Positions 13,704 to 22,708 of a stretch of 24,259 bases of DNA are shown here, piece after piece. Source of the stretch: Lachnospiraceae bacterium UBA7729 (GTDB lineage: Bacteria; Bacillota; Clostridia; Lachnospirales; Lachnospiraceae); contig DLFD01000094.1 in assembly GCA_002482005.1 (NCBI GenBank), positions 1-24,259 on the forward strand, in the 5' to 3' direction. How positions within the stretch are numbered: position 1 is the stretch's first letter; every line of letters begins with the position of its first letter. The translations under genes and the position numbers were made by a program. Under the pieces are notes generated by a model that was not told the origin of the DNA, did not search any database, and saw only the letters and a list, made by a program, of their open reading frames with translations.

Positions 13704-15854
13704 ATGCCACAGAATATCATAGACGTAGATCACTTATCGATAAGGTTCAATCTGGGCAACATCAAGGTTGACAACCTGAAGGAGTTCACGATCCGCAGGA
13801 TCAAGCATGAGCTCACCTTCCAGGAATTTCTTGCTCTGAAGGATGTCGATCTTCATGTGCAGCGGGGAGAGGCCTGGGGGCTCATCGGTACCAATGGCTC
13901 GGGCAAGAGTACTCTGCTCAAGGCGATCACCGGCATCCTCAAGCCTTACAAGGGAACGATCAAGGTGAGAGGCCGGATCGCTCCGATGATCGAGCTGGGA
14001 GCAGGCTTTGACCAGGAGCTTACTGCGAGGGAGAACATCTTCCTGAACGGGGCGGTACTCGGATACTCGAGAAAGTTCATGGAAGAACACTTTGACGAGA
14101 TCGTCGAGTTCGCGGAGCTTCAGCGCTTCCTGGACTCTCCGATCAAGAATTATTCTTCCGGCATGAAGGCCCGTCTGGGCTTTGCGGTCGCGACCATGGT
14201 CGCCCCGGAGATCCTGATCTGCGATGAGGTGCTTTCGGTCGGCGATGCCAGCTTCCGCAAGAGATGCAATGCCCGCATGGAGCGGATGCTGTCCGGGGGG
14301 ACCACGCTTCTCTATGTCTCCCACGATATCAATTCCGTCGTGAAGCTCTGCGACCATGTGCTCTGGCTGGACCATGGTGAGGTCGTGATGCAGGGAGACC
14401 CGTCTGTTGTCTGCAGTGCCTATCTGGAGCGGCAGGACAAGGTCTATTCCTACGCGAGAAAGAAGAAGGAAGACCGGGAGATCGTCGAGTCCACGAAGAA
14501 ATTTGATTATCTGGTGGTCGGGGCCGGCCTGTTCGGGTCCGTGTTCGCCGACCAGGCGAAGAAGGCCGGAAAAAGCGCTGTCGTGATCGACAGAAGAGAC
14601 CATATCGGCGGCAACATCTACACAGAGCGGATAGACGGCATCGACGTCCACAGGTACGGCGCCCATATCTTCCATACATCCGATGCGAGGATCTGGCGGT
14701 ATATCAACCGCTACTGCAAGTTCAACCGTTTCGTCAATTCACCGGTCGCAAGGACCGGCAGTGAGCTCTACAATCTGCCTTTCAACATGAATACATTCTC
14801 GAAGATGTGGGGAGTGTTCACGCCGGAAGAGGCGCAGGCGAAGATCGATGAGCAGAAGTCTGAATATATCGCAGGCAGGCTGGAAGAGAGAAGGAAGGCA
14901 GGGGAGCATATCCTGATGCCGGACGAGCTGGAGGCGCTTGCGGCGGCCAGGGCAGCGGAAGCGGCTGCAGCCGCCGGCACAGATGCGGCCGCCGGCGCAG
15001 GTGCGGCTACGGCAGATCTGCTGAAAGCGGCCGGGCTTCCTGACAACGCGATCGTAACCGATGAGGGAATCTTCATCCCTCAGAATCTTGAGGAGCAGGC
15101 GATCGCCCTGGTCGGGACCGATATCTATGAGAAACTGGTAAAGCACTATACGGAGAAGCAGTGGGGAAGGCCATGCTCAGAGCTCCCTGCCTTCATCATC
15201 CGCAGGCTGCCGCTCCGGTTTACCTACGACAACAACTATTTCAACGATCCCTGGCAGGGTATTCCGGTCGGAGGCTACACCCAGATCATCGAGTCGATGC
15301 TGTCGGGAGTGCCCGTCCTCACAGGGATGGACTACAAAACATTTGCGGCAAAGTATCCGGGAAAGTTCCGGAAGGTCATCTACACCGGGCCGATCGATGA
15401 GTATTTTGATTATCAGTTCGGCCATCTGCAGTACCGGACCGTCCGCTTTGAGACCGAGAGGCTTCTGAAGCCGAACTTCCAGGGCAATGCCGTGGTCAAC
15501 TACACGGGACCGGAAGTTCCGTGGACCAGGATCATTGAGCACAAGTGGTTCGAGTACGGGAAGGACCTGGAAGGACAGGATATCCCGACGACGGTCATCT
15601 CCAGGGAGTACTCCGAGGAGTGGAAGCCGGGCATGGAGCCTTACTATCCTGTCAACGATGATGCCAACAGCAAGCTCTACGAAAAGTATCTCGAACTGGC
15701 AAAGGAGAAGAAGAACGTCACATTTGCGGGAAGGCTCGGGACTTATTCGTACTACAACATGGACCAGGTCATCCTGCAGGCATGGAAGCTTGCAAAAAAA
15801 GAGCTGAAGACCCATGACGGGGCGATGAAGGAAGCCGTGGCCGAGAGCGAGTGA
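13704..15854 (+). CDS. Fusion: ABC exporter ATPase (TagH/Wzt-like) + UDP-galactopyranose mutase
   Basis: A single open frame of 716 residues joins two complete enzymes. Residues 1-about 250 are a TagH/Wzt-type ATPase: Walker A GTNGSGKST (62-70), signature SSGMK (151-155), Walker B LICDE (171-175) and switch His208. A short charged linker (251-266) leads into UDP-galactopyranose mutase (Glf, about 267-716). This part has the FAD motif VVGAGLFGSV (271-280), HIGGNIYTE, RYGAHIFHT, EKQWGR and the terminal GRLGTYSYYNMDQVI. No ATG precedes the mutase part at the junction, so it is not two overlapping genes. The mutase carries an extra Ala-rich stretch (about 392-456) absent from normal Glf. The ATPase lacks the usual Wzt carbohydrate-binding C-terminus. 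Mutase activity converts UDP-galactopyranose to UDP-galactofuranose, so Galf is a likely component of the polymer. The domains are certain; the benefit of coupling is unknown. Confidence 0.93.
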   Translation: MPQNIIDVDHLSIRFNLGNIKVDNLKEFTIRRIKHELTFQEFLALKDVDLHVQRGEAWGLIGTNGSGKSTLLKAITGILKPYKGTIKVRGRIAPMIELGAGFDQELTARENIFLNGAVLGYSRKFMEEHFDEIVEFAELQRFLDSPIKNYSSGMKARLGFAVATMVAPEILICDEVLSVGDASFRKRCNARMERMLSGGTTLLYVSHDINSVVKLCDHVLWLDHGEVVMQGDPSVVCSAYLERQDKVYSYARKKKEDREIVESTKKFDYLVVGAGLFGSVFADQAKKAGKSAVVIDRRDHIGGNIYTERIDGIDVHRYGAHIFHTSDARIWRYINRYCKFNRFVNSPVARTGSELYNLPFNMNTFSKMWGVFTPEEAQAKIDEQKSEYIAGRLEERRKAGEHILMPDELEALAAARAAEAAAAAGTDAAAGAGAATADLLKAAGLPDNAIVTDEGIFIPQNLEEQAIALVGTDIYEKLVKHYTEKQWGRPCSELPAFIIRRLPLRFTYDNNYFNDPWQGIPVGGYTQIIESMLSGVPVLTGMDYKTFAAKYPGKFRKVIYTGPIDEYFDYQFGHLQYRTVRFETERLLKPNFQGNAVVNYTGPEVPWTRIIEHKWFEYGKDLEGQDIPTTVISREYSEEWKPGMEPYYPVNDDANSKLYEKYLELAKEKKNVTFAGRLGTYSYYNMDQVILQAWKLAKKELKTHDGAMKEAVAESE

Positions 15855-15901
15855 GCGCATAAAGGGGTAGACCGGCTGGCGCCGTAGAGATGACAGAGGG
15901 A

Positions 15902-15923
15902 TGCGGCATGGCCGCAGAAGGAG
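15902..15923 (+). promoter_or_regulatory. Small hairpin plus ribosome binding site before the pyruvyltransferase-like gene
   Basis: TGCGGC-ATG-GCCGCA (15902-15916) is a perfect 6-bp stem ending one base before AAGGAG (15918-15923). The ribosome binding site is 7 nt from the GTG at 15931 and 10 nt from the ATG at 15934. The stem could tune access to the site. Confidence 0.35.
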
Positions 15924-15930
15924 TATGTAG

Positions 15931-17349
15931 GTGATGAGATATCTGGTCAGATGCAATGTTCCGCCGCTTGAGTACCATACGCCGATCGAAGTGATCCGGA
16001 AGAACCTGGTGGGGAACAACAGCGGCAACCTGCTTTATCAGTACAGCGTCGTCAGAAGCCTGCTCCAGCCGGGAACTGAGCTCGGATATGTATGCGACAG
16101 CCAGCTGCTGAAAGGGGAGGTTACGGCTGAGACGATCAGCCGCGACTATGATCATCTGGTCCTTCCTTTTGCCAATGCTTTCCGCGAGGATTTTCAGCAC
16201 ATCCTGAAGGCATGGACGGCGGTGGTCCGGAAGCTGAAGATCCCGGTCACGGTCGTCGGAATCGGGCTTCAGGACAAGTATGAGCCGACCTATAAGGACG
16301 GCTTTTCCTTTGACGGGACCGTGAAGGAATTTGTGAGCGCGCTGCTGGACCACTCTGCGAGTATAGGAGTCAGGGGAGAGTACACGGAGGACTATCTGCA
16401 CCGGCTGGGCTTTGGCCAGAACCAGGTCAGCCTGATCGGATGCCCGTCTATGTTCATGTTCGGCTGGAAGCTGCCGGTCAGGGAGAAGAAGCCACTTACC
16501 CATGATTCGGTGATCGGCATCACGGGGGCAGTCGGCAATCCCAGGGAGATGAAGAAATTCCTGATGAAGGTCCGCGAGGAATATCCGGACTACTACTATA
16601 TTCCGCAGCTGCTTCCGGACCTTGAGCTGATCTATGGCGGCAAGCCGTTCCTGTTCAATCCGAATGCAAGGATCCTGTATCCCAACATGCCGGACCATCC
16701 GGATTTCCTGAAGGACAGGGCGCTCTATTTCATCAATGCGGTGAGCATGATGAGATTCATGCCGAAGATCGATTTTGATATCGGAAGCCGTTTCCACGGC
16801 GGTGTCTCCGCAGTCCTCTGCGGCGTGCCGACACTGTTCATGCCGATGGATGCCCGTGTGAGAGAGCTGACGGACTACCATGAGCTGAACCGGGTCCCGG
16901 GCAGGGACATTACCAGCGACATGAAGCTGGAGGACCTCTATGCGGACCTGGACCCGATGCAGCCGCTGAGACATCACCGGGAGAGAGCTGACCGCTACTT
17001 CGCATTTCTTGAAAAAGAAGGGATAAAGACCGTCTTCCGGAGACCGGAGGAAGAGGAGAAGACGGGATTTTCCTACCCGGATGAGATGGAGAGACAGCCG
17101 CTCGACGATCTTGCCGATGCCGCCGAGATCTGTCCGCCGGTGCATGCGATCGCGACGACAAGCGGGGAAGAGCTTGCAGCCAGACTTTCCGGTTTCGGGA
17201 AGTACCGCTACGACTCGGAGTCAAAGCCGTATGAGGAGGCGAAGAAGTCTCTTGCATGGTACCGCAAGATGAGGAAGAGCTATGAGGAGAAGACGGTCTT
17301 CCAGCTCATAGCTGAGAAACTGAAGGGCAGAAAGGGAGAGAAATCATGA
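15931..17349 (+). CDS. Polysaccharide pyruvyltransferase family protein
   Basis: The product has 472 residues from GTG 15931, or 471 from ATG 15934. Early on it has GNNSGNLLYQYSVVRSL (28-44), the family's usual start after the first strand. In the middle are GVRGEYTEDYLHRLGF and LIGCPSMFMFG, and later the signature SRFHGG with Arg287 and His289, followed by CGVPTLFMPMDAR. This arrangement matches PF04230 (PS_pyruv_trans), whose members add ketal-linked pyruvate to a sugar, as CsaB does for wall polymers. Some members have other or unknown activities. The C-terminal 120 residues (from about 350) look like a charged helical extension beyond the core. Its TGA overlaps the ATG of the next gene, so coupling to the GT2-TagF fusion is likely. 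Confidence 0.82.
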   Translation: MMRYLVRCNVPPLEYHTPIEVIRKNLVGNNSGNLLYQYSVVRSLLQPGTELGYVCDSQLLKGEVTAETISRDYDHLVLPFANAFREDFQHILKAWTAVVRKLKIPVTVVGIGLQDKYEPTYKDGFSFDGTVKEFVSALLDHSASIGVRGEYTEDYLHRLGFGQNQVSLIGCPSMFMFGWKLPVREKKPLTHDSVIGITGAVGNPREMKKFLMKVREEYPDYYYIPQLLPDLELIYGGKPFLFNPNARILYPNMPDHPDFLKDRALYFINAVSMMRFMPKIDFDIGSRFHGGVSAVLCGVPTLFMPMDARVRELTDYHELNRVPGRDITSDMKLEDLYADLDPMQPLRHHRERADRYFAFLEKEGIKTVFRRPEEEEKTGFSYPDEMERQPLDDLADAAEICPPVHAIATTSGEELAARLSGFGKYRYDSESKPYEEAKKSLAWYRKMRKSYEEKTVFQLIAEKLKGRKGEKS

Positions 17350-20201
17350 AGGTTTCCGTCATCACACCTGCATACAATGCGGAGAGATATCTGCCGCAGA
17401 CGCTGGACAGCATCATGTACCAGACGATGCCGCGCGAGGACTACGAAGTCATCGTCATCAACGGCAGTTCCACCGACGGCACGGAGAAGATCCTTGAGGA
17501 CTACAGCCGTCAGTTCCCGAATCTGAAGTACGTGACGCAGGAGAATCTTGGGCCTGCCGGCGGACGCAATGCGGGTATGAAGCTTGCGACGGGCGACTTT
17601 TTCTACTTCCTGGACGCGGATGACATGGCGGCGCCGGACAGCCTGCAGAGTTTCTATGACAGAGCCATGGAGCAGAAGGCAGACCTGGTCATCGCAGGCT
17701 ACGATATCTATAACGGGTACCGGTATGCCAGGGTATACAACATCAACGACATCATCAGGCTGGATGAGATCGACCACTTTGACAGGCATCTTCTGTGGAC
17801 ATTCTCTCTCTGGAACAAGTTCTGGCGCGCTGCCCCGATCCGGGAAAACCATCTGGAGTTTCCGGCCCTCACATATTCGGAGGATGGGGTCTTCCTGATG
17901 AAGTATCTCTCTGTCTGCGGCAAGGTCACGGGCATGGACCAGGTCGTCATCCACTACCGGAAGATGAACAACGGGGAGCAGCAGTCGATCACGACGGCCA
18001 TCACGCCGGAAAGGGTCGAGGACTATCTGGAGTCCCACAGGCTTATGAGGGAGATCCAGGAGAAGGAGCTTCTGAAGCGGTATCCGGAATGTCCGGATGC
18101 TGTGTCTCTTCTTGAGAAACATGAAGATGCGAGACAGTATCTGAGTGAGTTCTCCCGCAAGGAGCTCCAGACCCTGCTCAATCAGTTCTATGTCTTCTAC
18201 TGGAACATGGATGATGTGGCGAAGAAGAAGGTCACGGATTCCATATCGGACATCCTGAAAGGGATGGAGCTGAAATCCTATCTGAGCATCAATGACAACT
18301 GGGCCGAGCTGGACCTTTCCGATATCGGCAATGAGGAGGAGACGGTCAGGGAGCATCCTGCCTGCACCGCCGTTCTCTATGGGGACGAGTCCGAAAAGGA
18401 AGGTTTCCTTCACGTGCTCACCAGCCTTTCTTTCCAGAATCTGGTCCACCTGAAGATCTTCCTTCCTTCTTCCATGAAGGAAGCGGCTGCATCGGCGGGG
18501 ATCCTGCATCCCAATATGTTCTTTCTCGATGCTTCCTCGGAGGAAGAACTGCATAAGGCGGCGATCCGTGAGAACAATGCGCCGTATATCATGTTCTGCA
18601 GTCCGAAGATCAGCTACCAGGTAAGTACCGTGCGCTGGCTGAGATCGACGCTGGAGAAGAGCTCGGGAGCAGATTATATCGTCGAAGTTGTATATCATAA
18701 TGGTTTCGGGACGCCTCAGCCGGTCCATCTCAATGACCACGCGCTGGATCCCGCTGCTCCGGGAATGGACGGGAAGGACAGTATCCACTTCGATTTTCTT
18801 CTGGCCAACAAGGTCTTCCGGTCCGGGTTCGCTGACCGGCTCACGGAGCATGGAAAGTATTCCCCGATCAGCCGGCTGCCTGAGATAAAGGCGAAGGGAT
18901 ACGCTCTGGTGGGGAGAAACCAGATCGTCTACTACTCCGGGGATGAGAAGAGCTTTCCGGAGGATTTCCACGACGATCAGACCCGCGATCAGATCGTCCG
19001 GCTTATGAAGAGCAGCGAGATCAGAGGACTGACGGATGAAGCATTTGCCCAGGACAGGGCCCTGACCCTGATGCGTCTCGAGGGCATGTGGGCGCCGACC
19101 AGGCTGCGCAGACTTCTGAGATCAGCGCTGTCACACGGACGTGAGTGGATCACTTCCCATGTGCCGCTGAAAAACCAGGTCCTCTTCTTCACGATCCGCG
19201 ACGACGGGAAGCTGGAGGGCAATGCGGCAGCGCTCTATCCTTATGTGCATGGGAAGAAAGTGATCGCGGCACGCCGCCTGCCTCATCCGAGGACCTACCA
19301 GCTGAAGATGATGTGGGAGGTCATGCGGAGCAAGGTCATCGTGACCGACGATTACGTCCGCTATCTGCGCTATTTCCCGCTGCAGCCTGAGCAGAAGGTC
19401 ATCCAGCTCTGGCATGCCTGCGGAGCTTTCAAGAAGTTCGGACGCTATGGGACCAACCTCTCGCAGAAGAAAGACCTGGCGACCCATGTCCAGTACAGCC
19501 TGGTATGCGTCAGCGGTGAGGAGATCCGCACGATCTATGCGGATTCCTTCGGCATCAGCCGTGAGAAGGTCAGGGCGCTGGGCGATCCGAGGACGGATCT
19601 CTTCTTTGACAGAAAACATGAGGAAGAGGTAAAGCAGGCTGTCTATGAGAAGTATCCTCAGCTGAAGGGAAAGAGGGTCGTCCTGTACGCACCGACTTTC
19701 CGTGACGCAGGGAAGGCGAAGAGAGATGAGTTCCGGCCGGAGCTTGATTTTCCGTCCTTCTCGAAGAAGCTCCCGGAGGATATGGTCTTCGTGATCCGGC
19801 CTCATCCGGTCATGACGGAAGCGATCCTCCATGAGCAGTATCCGAATATCCTCGAGGTCCGGGATTTCTCCACGAATGACCTGATGTTCGTCTCCGACTT
19901 GATGGTGACGGATTACTCCTCCGTCATCTTTGAATATTCGCTGCTGAAGAAACCGATCCTGTTCTACTGCTACGATCTTGCGGTCTATAACCGCGGCTTC
20001 TATCTGAGATATCCGGAGGACCTTCCGGGAGACGTGATCCAGACACAGAGAGAACTCGAGAGAAGGCTCTGCTCAGAGGAATGGAATAAACTGTCCGGCA
20101 GCTATGACGGATTCGTGAAGCGGTATATGTCCGCCTGCGACGGACACAGCAGCGAGCGGATCGCAAAACTGATCAACCAGTATATGGAGGGGAAAGGATG
20201 A
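17346..20201 (+). CDS. Two-domain transferase: GT2 glycosyltransferase + CDP-glycerol/ribitol phosphotransferase (TagF-like)
   Basis: The 951-residue protein begins with a GT-A domain: SVITPAYNAERYLPQTLDSI and the metal motif DADD (90-93), extending to about residue 260. A middle region (about 260-600) follows with no motif I recognise; it is shared with the minus-strand protein at 21232-22695. The C-terminal part (about 610-951) is a Glyphos_transf domain. It has WHACGAFKKFG with His690, VIRPHPV with His820, and DYSS (856-859) followed by VIFEYSLLKKPILFY. Such domains polymerise or prime glycerol- or ribitol-phosphate units on a glycan. The protein could add a sugar and then a polyol phosphate in one pass, building a sugar-polyol-phosphate repeat. 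It overlaps its neighbours by ATGA on both sides. The polyol is probably the one activated by the TarI-like enzyme. Confidence 0.92.
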   Translation: MKVSVITPAYNAERYLPQTLDSIMYQTMPREDYEVIVINGSSTDGTEKILEDYSRQFPNLKYVTQENLGPAGGRNAGMKLATGDFFYFLDADDMAAPDSLQSFYDRAMEQKADLVIAGYDIYNGYRYARVYNINDIIRLDEIDHFDRHLLWTFSLWNKFWRAAPIRENHLEFPALTYSEDGVFLMKYLSVCGKVTGMDQVVIHYRKMNNGEQQSITTAITPERVEDYLESHRLMREIQEKELLKRYPECPDAVSLLEKHEDARQYLSEFSRKELQTLLNQFYVFYWNMDDVAKKKVTDSISDILKGMELKSYLSINDNWAELDLSDIGNEEETVREHPACTAVLYGDESEKEGFLHVLTSLSFQNLVHLKIFLPSSMKEAAASAGILHPNMFFLDASSEEELHKAAIRENNAPYIMFCSPKISYQVSTVRWLRSTLEKSSGADYIVEVVYHNGFGTPQPVHLNDHALDPAAPGMDGKDSIHFDFLLANKVFRSGFADRLTEHGKYSPISRLPEIKAKGYALVGRNQIVYYSGDEKSFPEDFHDDQTRDQIVRLMKSSEIRGLTDEAFAQDRALTLMRLEGMWAPTRLRRLLRSALSHGREWITSHVPLKNQVLFFTIRDDGKLEGNAAALYPYVHGKKVIAARRLPHPRTYQLKMMWEVMRSKVIVTDDYVRYLRYFPLQPEQKVIQLWHACGAFKKFGRYGTNLSQKKDLATHVQYSLVCVSGEEIRTIYADSFGISREKVRALGDPRTDLFFDRKHEEEVKQAVYEKYPQLKGKRVVLYAPTFRDAGKAKRDEFRPELDFPSFSKKLPEDMVFVIRPHPVMTEAILHEQYPNILEVRDFSTNDLMFVSDLMVTDYSSVIFEYSLLKKPILFYCYDLAVYNRGFYLRYPEDLPGDVIQTQRELERRLCSEEWNKLSGSYDGFVKRYMSACDGHSSERIAKLINQYMEGKG

Positions 20202-21229
20202 AGACAAAAGAGCTTACCTTTCTGTGCGGTGAGGTCGGCGGGTTCAGCCCGGACATGGCAATTCTCAGAGATTACATCAGAAGGAAGGAGCCGGAGACGG
20301 ATTACCGTTTCTTCATATCCGGCAAGATCAGCAGGACCGGAAGGTTCTACCAGGAAGGAATCAGGACGGAAGAAGAGAAGTTCATCCGCCCGGGCGACGT
20401 AGTGATCAGCTCGGAAGGTCATCTCCCGGCGAATGTCCGGACTGAGGAAGAGCGGATCCTGATCGCAGCAGGCTACGAAGAACTTCTGAAGAATGTCCTT
20501 GGCGCCGGGTCTTCATCCGTTCTTGAGGATTATTCGGCGAATTTCACCCATATTGTGATGGGGTCTCCTTTCGCGGAGAAAGGGCTTCTTGACAAGGGCG
20601 GCCAGCGGATCTCGGAGACAAGGCAGCTTCGCGCATGTACGCCGCTTGCCTGGTCCATGACGCAGCCTTTCTATAAGGAGATGGCAAGAAAGAAGATCGA
20701 TTCGGTCTGTCCGCAGATCAGAGGAAAGAAGATCCTTTTTGTACAGGGATCCGGGAGCCTGCCGAATGGCACCGGTGAACTTGAAGTCTTCCGGAACATG
20801 GACCTTCGCAGGATCCTGTCGGAGCTGAAAGATGGCTGGTGCATCCTGACGAACATACCTCTCTTCCTTGAGAGGGCAGCCAATCTCCCACTATCTTATC
20901 TTGACCGCTTTGCCTTCATCAGCAAGGGAGCCCATGCGACCGATATGACCCTTGCATCGGATGCGCTGATCACAAGCAGTGCCCTGTACGGGACCGCATT
21001 CTGCGCCACAGGAAAACCGGTCCGCGGCCTCGCCTACAATGATTCAGCTTTTGAGAAGGTGGTCCGTAAAAAAGCTCCGTCCCTGATGACGGAGACGGAG
21101 CGGCAGATGGAAGAAGCGCTTCTGTCGGACCCTGGAGAAGTCACGCCGGAGATGAAAGCGTTCGAGGAAGAGATGTCCTACGGGTCCGAGATCAACCCCT
21201 GTGAGGAGATCCGGAAACTTCTGGCATGA
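20198..21229 (+). CDS. Degenerate CDP-glycerol glycerophosphotransferase-like protein of unknown function
   Basis: The 343-residue protein starts in a 4-bp ATGA overlap with the GT2-TagF gene. I recognise no strong motif. Its C-terminal half, ATDMTLASDALITSS (to Ser261) followed by LYGTAFCATGKPVRGLAYND, mirrors the order of the TagB/TagF end, where a DYSS motif is followed by a KP(I/V) strand and a D. Here DYSS is replaced by TSS (259-261), and the WHG/RPH histidine motifs are not visible. It may be a diverged GT-B-fold transferase with another substrate, or a non-catalytic accessory. The frame is intact and coding-like, so I do not call it a pseudogene. It is the last gene of the plus-strand operon; its stop lies 2 bp from the convergent stop of the next gene. 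Confidence 0.6.
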   Translation: MKTKELTFLCGEVGGFSPDMAILRDYIRRKEPETDYRFFISGKISRTGRFYQEGIRTEEEKFIRPGDVVISSEGHLPANVRTEEERILIAAGYEELLKNVLGAGSSSVLEDYSANFTHIVMGSPFAEKGLLDKGGQRISETRQLRACTPLAWSMTQPFYKEMARKKIDSVCPQIRGKKILFVQGSGSLPNGTGELEVFRNMDLRRILSELKDGWCILTNIPLFLERAANLPLSYLDRFAFISKGAHATDMTLASDALITSSALYGTAFCATGKPVRGLAYNDSAFEKVVRKKAPSLMTETERQMEEALLSDPGEVTPEMKAFEEEMSYGSEINPCEEIRKLLA

Positions 21230-21231
21230 CC

Positions 21232-22695
21232 TCAGCTGTCCCTCCGGCTTTGATGAAGGAAAAGCCGCCTGCCGGCTTCCCGCTTTGCCTTGCTGAGGAC
21301 AATTAAGGCTTCTCGCTTTGCCTTGCTGAGGACCCTGCCGACTTTTTCCCCTCTCAGCAGGGATGCCGGCACCGGATAGGGAACGACCTTCGGTGCGTGG
21401 GCAAGCTGCAGACTGCGGAGGGCAGTGCGGAGCGCGCCTGCTGGAAATGCGGCATCCTGACTGCAGAGCAGAAGGAAGCCGCTTTCTGCGGCGGCATATT
21501 TCCTGAGCTCTTCTTCCGAATGTGCGTCCGCAAAGAACATATTGCCGTGAACCAGACCTTCTTCCTGAAGGTCTTTTTTGATGCTTTCCGGAAGGAGGAT
21601 CCGGAGAGTCACCATGTCCTGGGCGGCAAGCTCCCGCACGGAGTCATTCAGACGGTCCGCAAAGAGAACAGCAGTGATCAGGGGCTTCTCCCGGACCAGG
21701 ACATCTTCCTTCCCGACCTCTGTGAGATCGAGATCGTACCACTGCTGGACCGTCCTTATCCTGCCTTCCTGGTCGATCGCATCGAATCTTTTCGATACCG
21801 CCTGCCTGGTCAGGTCGGCAGTTTCCTGGTCCATGGCCCAGAAGTGGAGATAGAACTGGTCGATCAGGGTGTAAAGTTCCTTGTAGGAAAACTCACGCAT
21901 GCACATTGCGGCATCTGAATGCTTTCGGCAGATCGCATTGATATCATCCTCTGCGTACCGCTTCATCAGCCTTTCCTTCAGGATACGCCGGATCTCCCGG
22001 TGGGCAGTGAGATAGGACTTCAGCTTTTCGGCCGTCACCGAGGAAGTAGTGATCGAAGACTGAAGGGCGGAACCCATCTTCCGGTAGGAGAAGACAGACT
22101 GGTCAAGCCCCGTGATCTTTCCGCAGACCGCCAGATAGGACATGAGAAAGACGCCGTCTTCCGAGTATATGAGGTCCGGCAGCCTCAGCCCGTGTTTCCG
22201 GACCACGGATGCACGGAACAGTTTGTTGCAGAGCGAGAAGGTCCAGAGAAGGTCCGGGTCGAAAGGATCGATCGTATCCTTCCGGGTGAGTTTTTCGATC
22301 TTCTTCACTCTGCGGGAGGAGACTCCGTTGAAGATCTCGTATCCGGCGACGACAAGATCGGCATTCTGAGACACTGCCCGGTCGTACAGACTGGCAAGCG
22401 AGTCCCTCGGGAGAAGATCATCCGCGTCGAGGAAGTAGAAAAAGTCTCCTTCGGCCAGGTTCATGCCGATATTCCGGGCAAGGCCGGGGCTTAGCTTTCC
22501 ATAGGAGCGAAAGCGCAGATTCGGGTACTTTCTGCTGTACTGCTCCAGGATCTCTGCCGTATGGTCCGAGGAACCGTTCTCGATGACGATCACTTCGTAG
22601 TCCGACCGGTCCATGGTCTGACCCATGATGCTGTCGAGCGTCTCCGGCAGATACTTTTCAGAATCGTGTGCAGGTGTGATAACGGATATCTTCAT
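21232..22695 (-). CDS. GT2 glycosyltransferase, paralogue of the GT2 half of the fusion at 17346
   Basis: The 487-residue protein begins SVITPAHDSEKYLPETLDSI and has the metal motif DADD (90-93), the same positions as in the fused protein at 17346. Similarity continues well past the catalytic domain (for example NMFFADAHSEEELRK against NMFFLDASSEEELHK), so the homologous part is about 430 residues. It lacks the TagF domain and ends in a short basic tail containing a 9-residue duplication (VLSKAKREA twice). The ATG has a perfect AGGAGG (22706-22701) at 5 nt. It is the second gene of a minus-strand pair, 13 bp after the TagF-like gene. It probably transfers a sugar in assembly of the same or a related polymer; donor and acceptor are unknown. 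Confidence 0.9.
   Translation of the reverse strand: MKISVITPAHDSEKYLPETLDSIMGQTMDRSDYEVIVIENGSSDHTAEILEQYSRKYPNLRFRSYGKLSPGLARNIGMNLAEGDFFYFLDADDLLPRDSLASLYDRAVSQNADLVVAGYEIFNGVSSRRVKKIEKLTRKDTIDPFDPDLLWTFSLCNKLFRASVVRKHGLRLPDLIYSEDGVFLMSYLAVCGKITGLDQSVFSYRKMGSALQSSITTSSVTAEKLKSYLTAHREIRRILKERLMKRYAEDDINAICRKHSDAAMCMREFSYKELYTLIDQFYLHFWAMDQETADLTRQAVSKRFDAIDQEGRIRTVQQWYDLDLTEVGKEDVLVREKPLITAVLFADRLNDSVRELAAQDMVTLRILLPESIKKDLQEEGLVHGNMFFADAHSEEELRKYAAAESGFLLLCSQDAAFPAGALRTALRSLQLAHAPKVVPYPVPASLLRGEKVGRVLSKAKREALIVLSKAKREAGRRLFLHQSRRDS
21274..21333. repeat. 33-bp-period tandem duplication at the 3' end of the minus-strand GT2 gene
   Basis: The 27 bp at 21274-21300 recur at 21307-21333 with one mismatch, giving a perfect 20-bp core (CGCTTTGCCTTGCTGAGGAC) twice. 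The period is 33 bp, so the frame is kept and the protein gains a second VLSKAKREA. Confidence 0.8.
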
Positions 22696-22708
22696 GGGCG
22701 CCTCCTGA

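Noticed and set aside
17280..18971. 563-codon minus-strand open frame antisense to the GT2-TagF fusion
   Set aside because: It mirrors the coding frame of a clear GT2 domain and shows no recognisable motif. The same holds for the antisense frames at 13734-14675, 15177-16028 and 15769-17145.
21245..21267. Hairpin CGGCTTT/AAAGCCG at the convergent gene ends, considered as a terminator
   Set aside because: The stem is only 7 bp, lies inside the coding end of the minus-strand GT2, and has no T-run on either strand.
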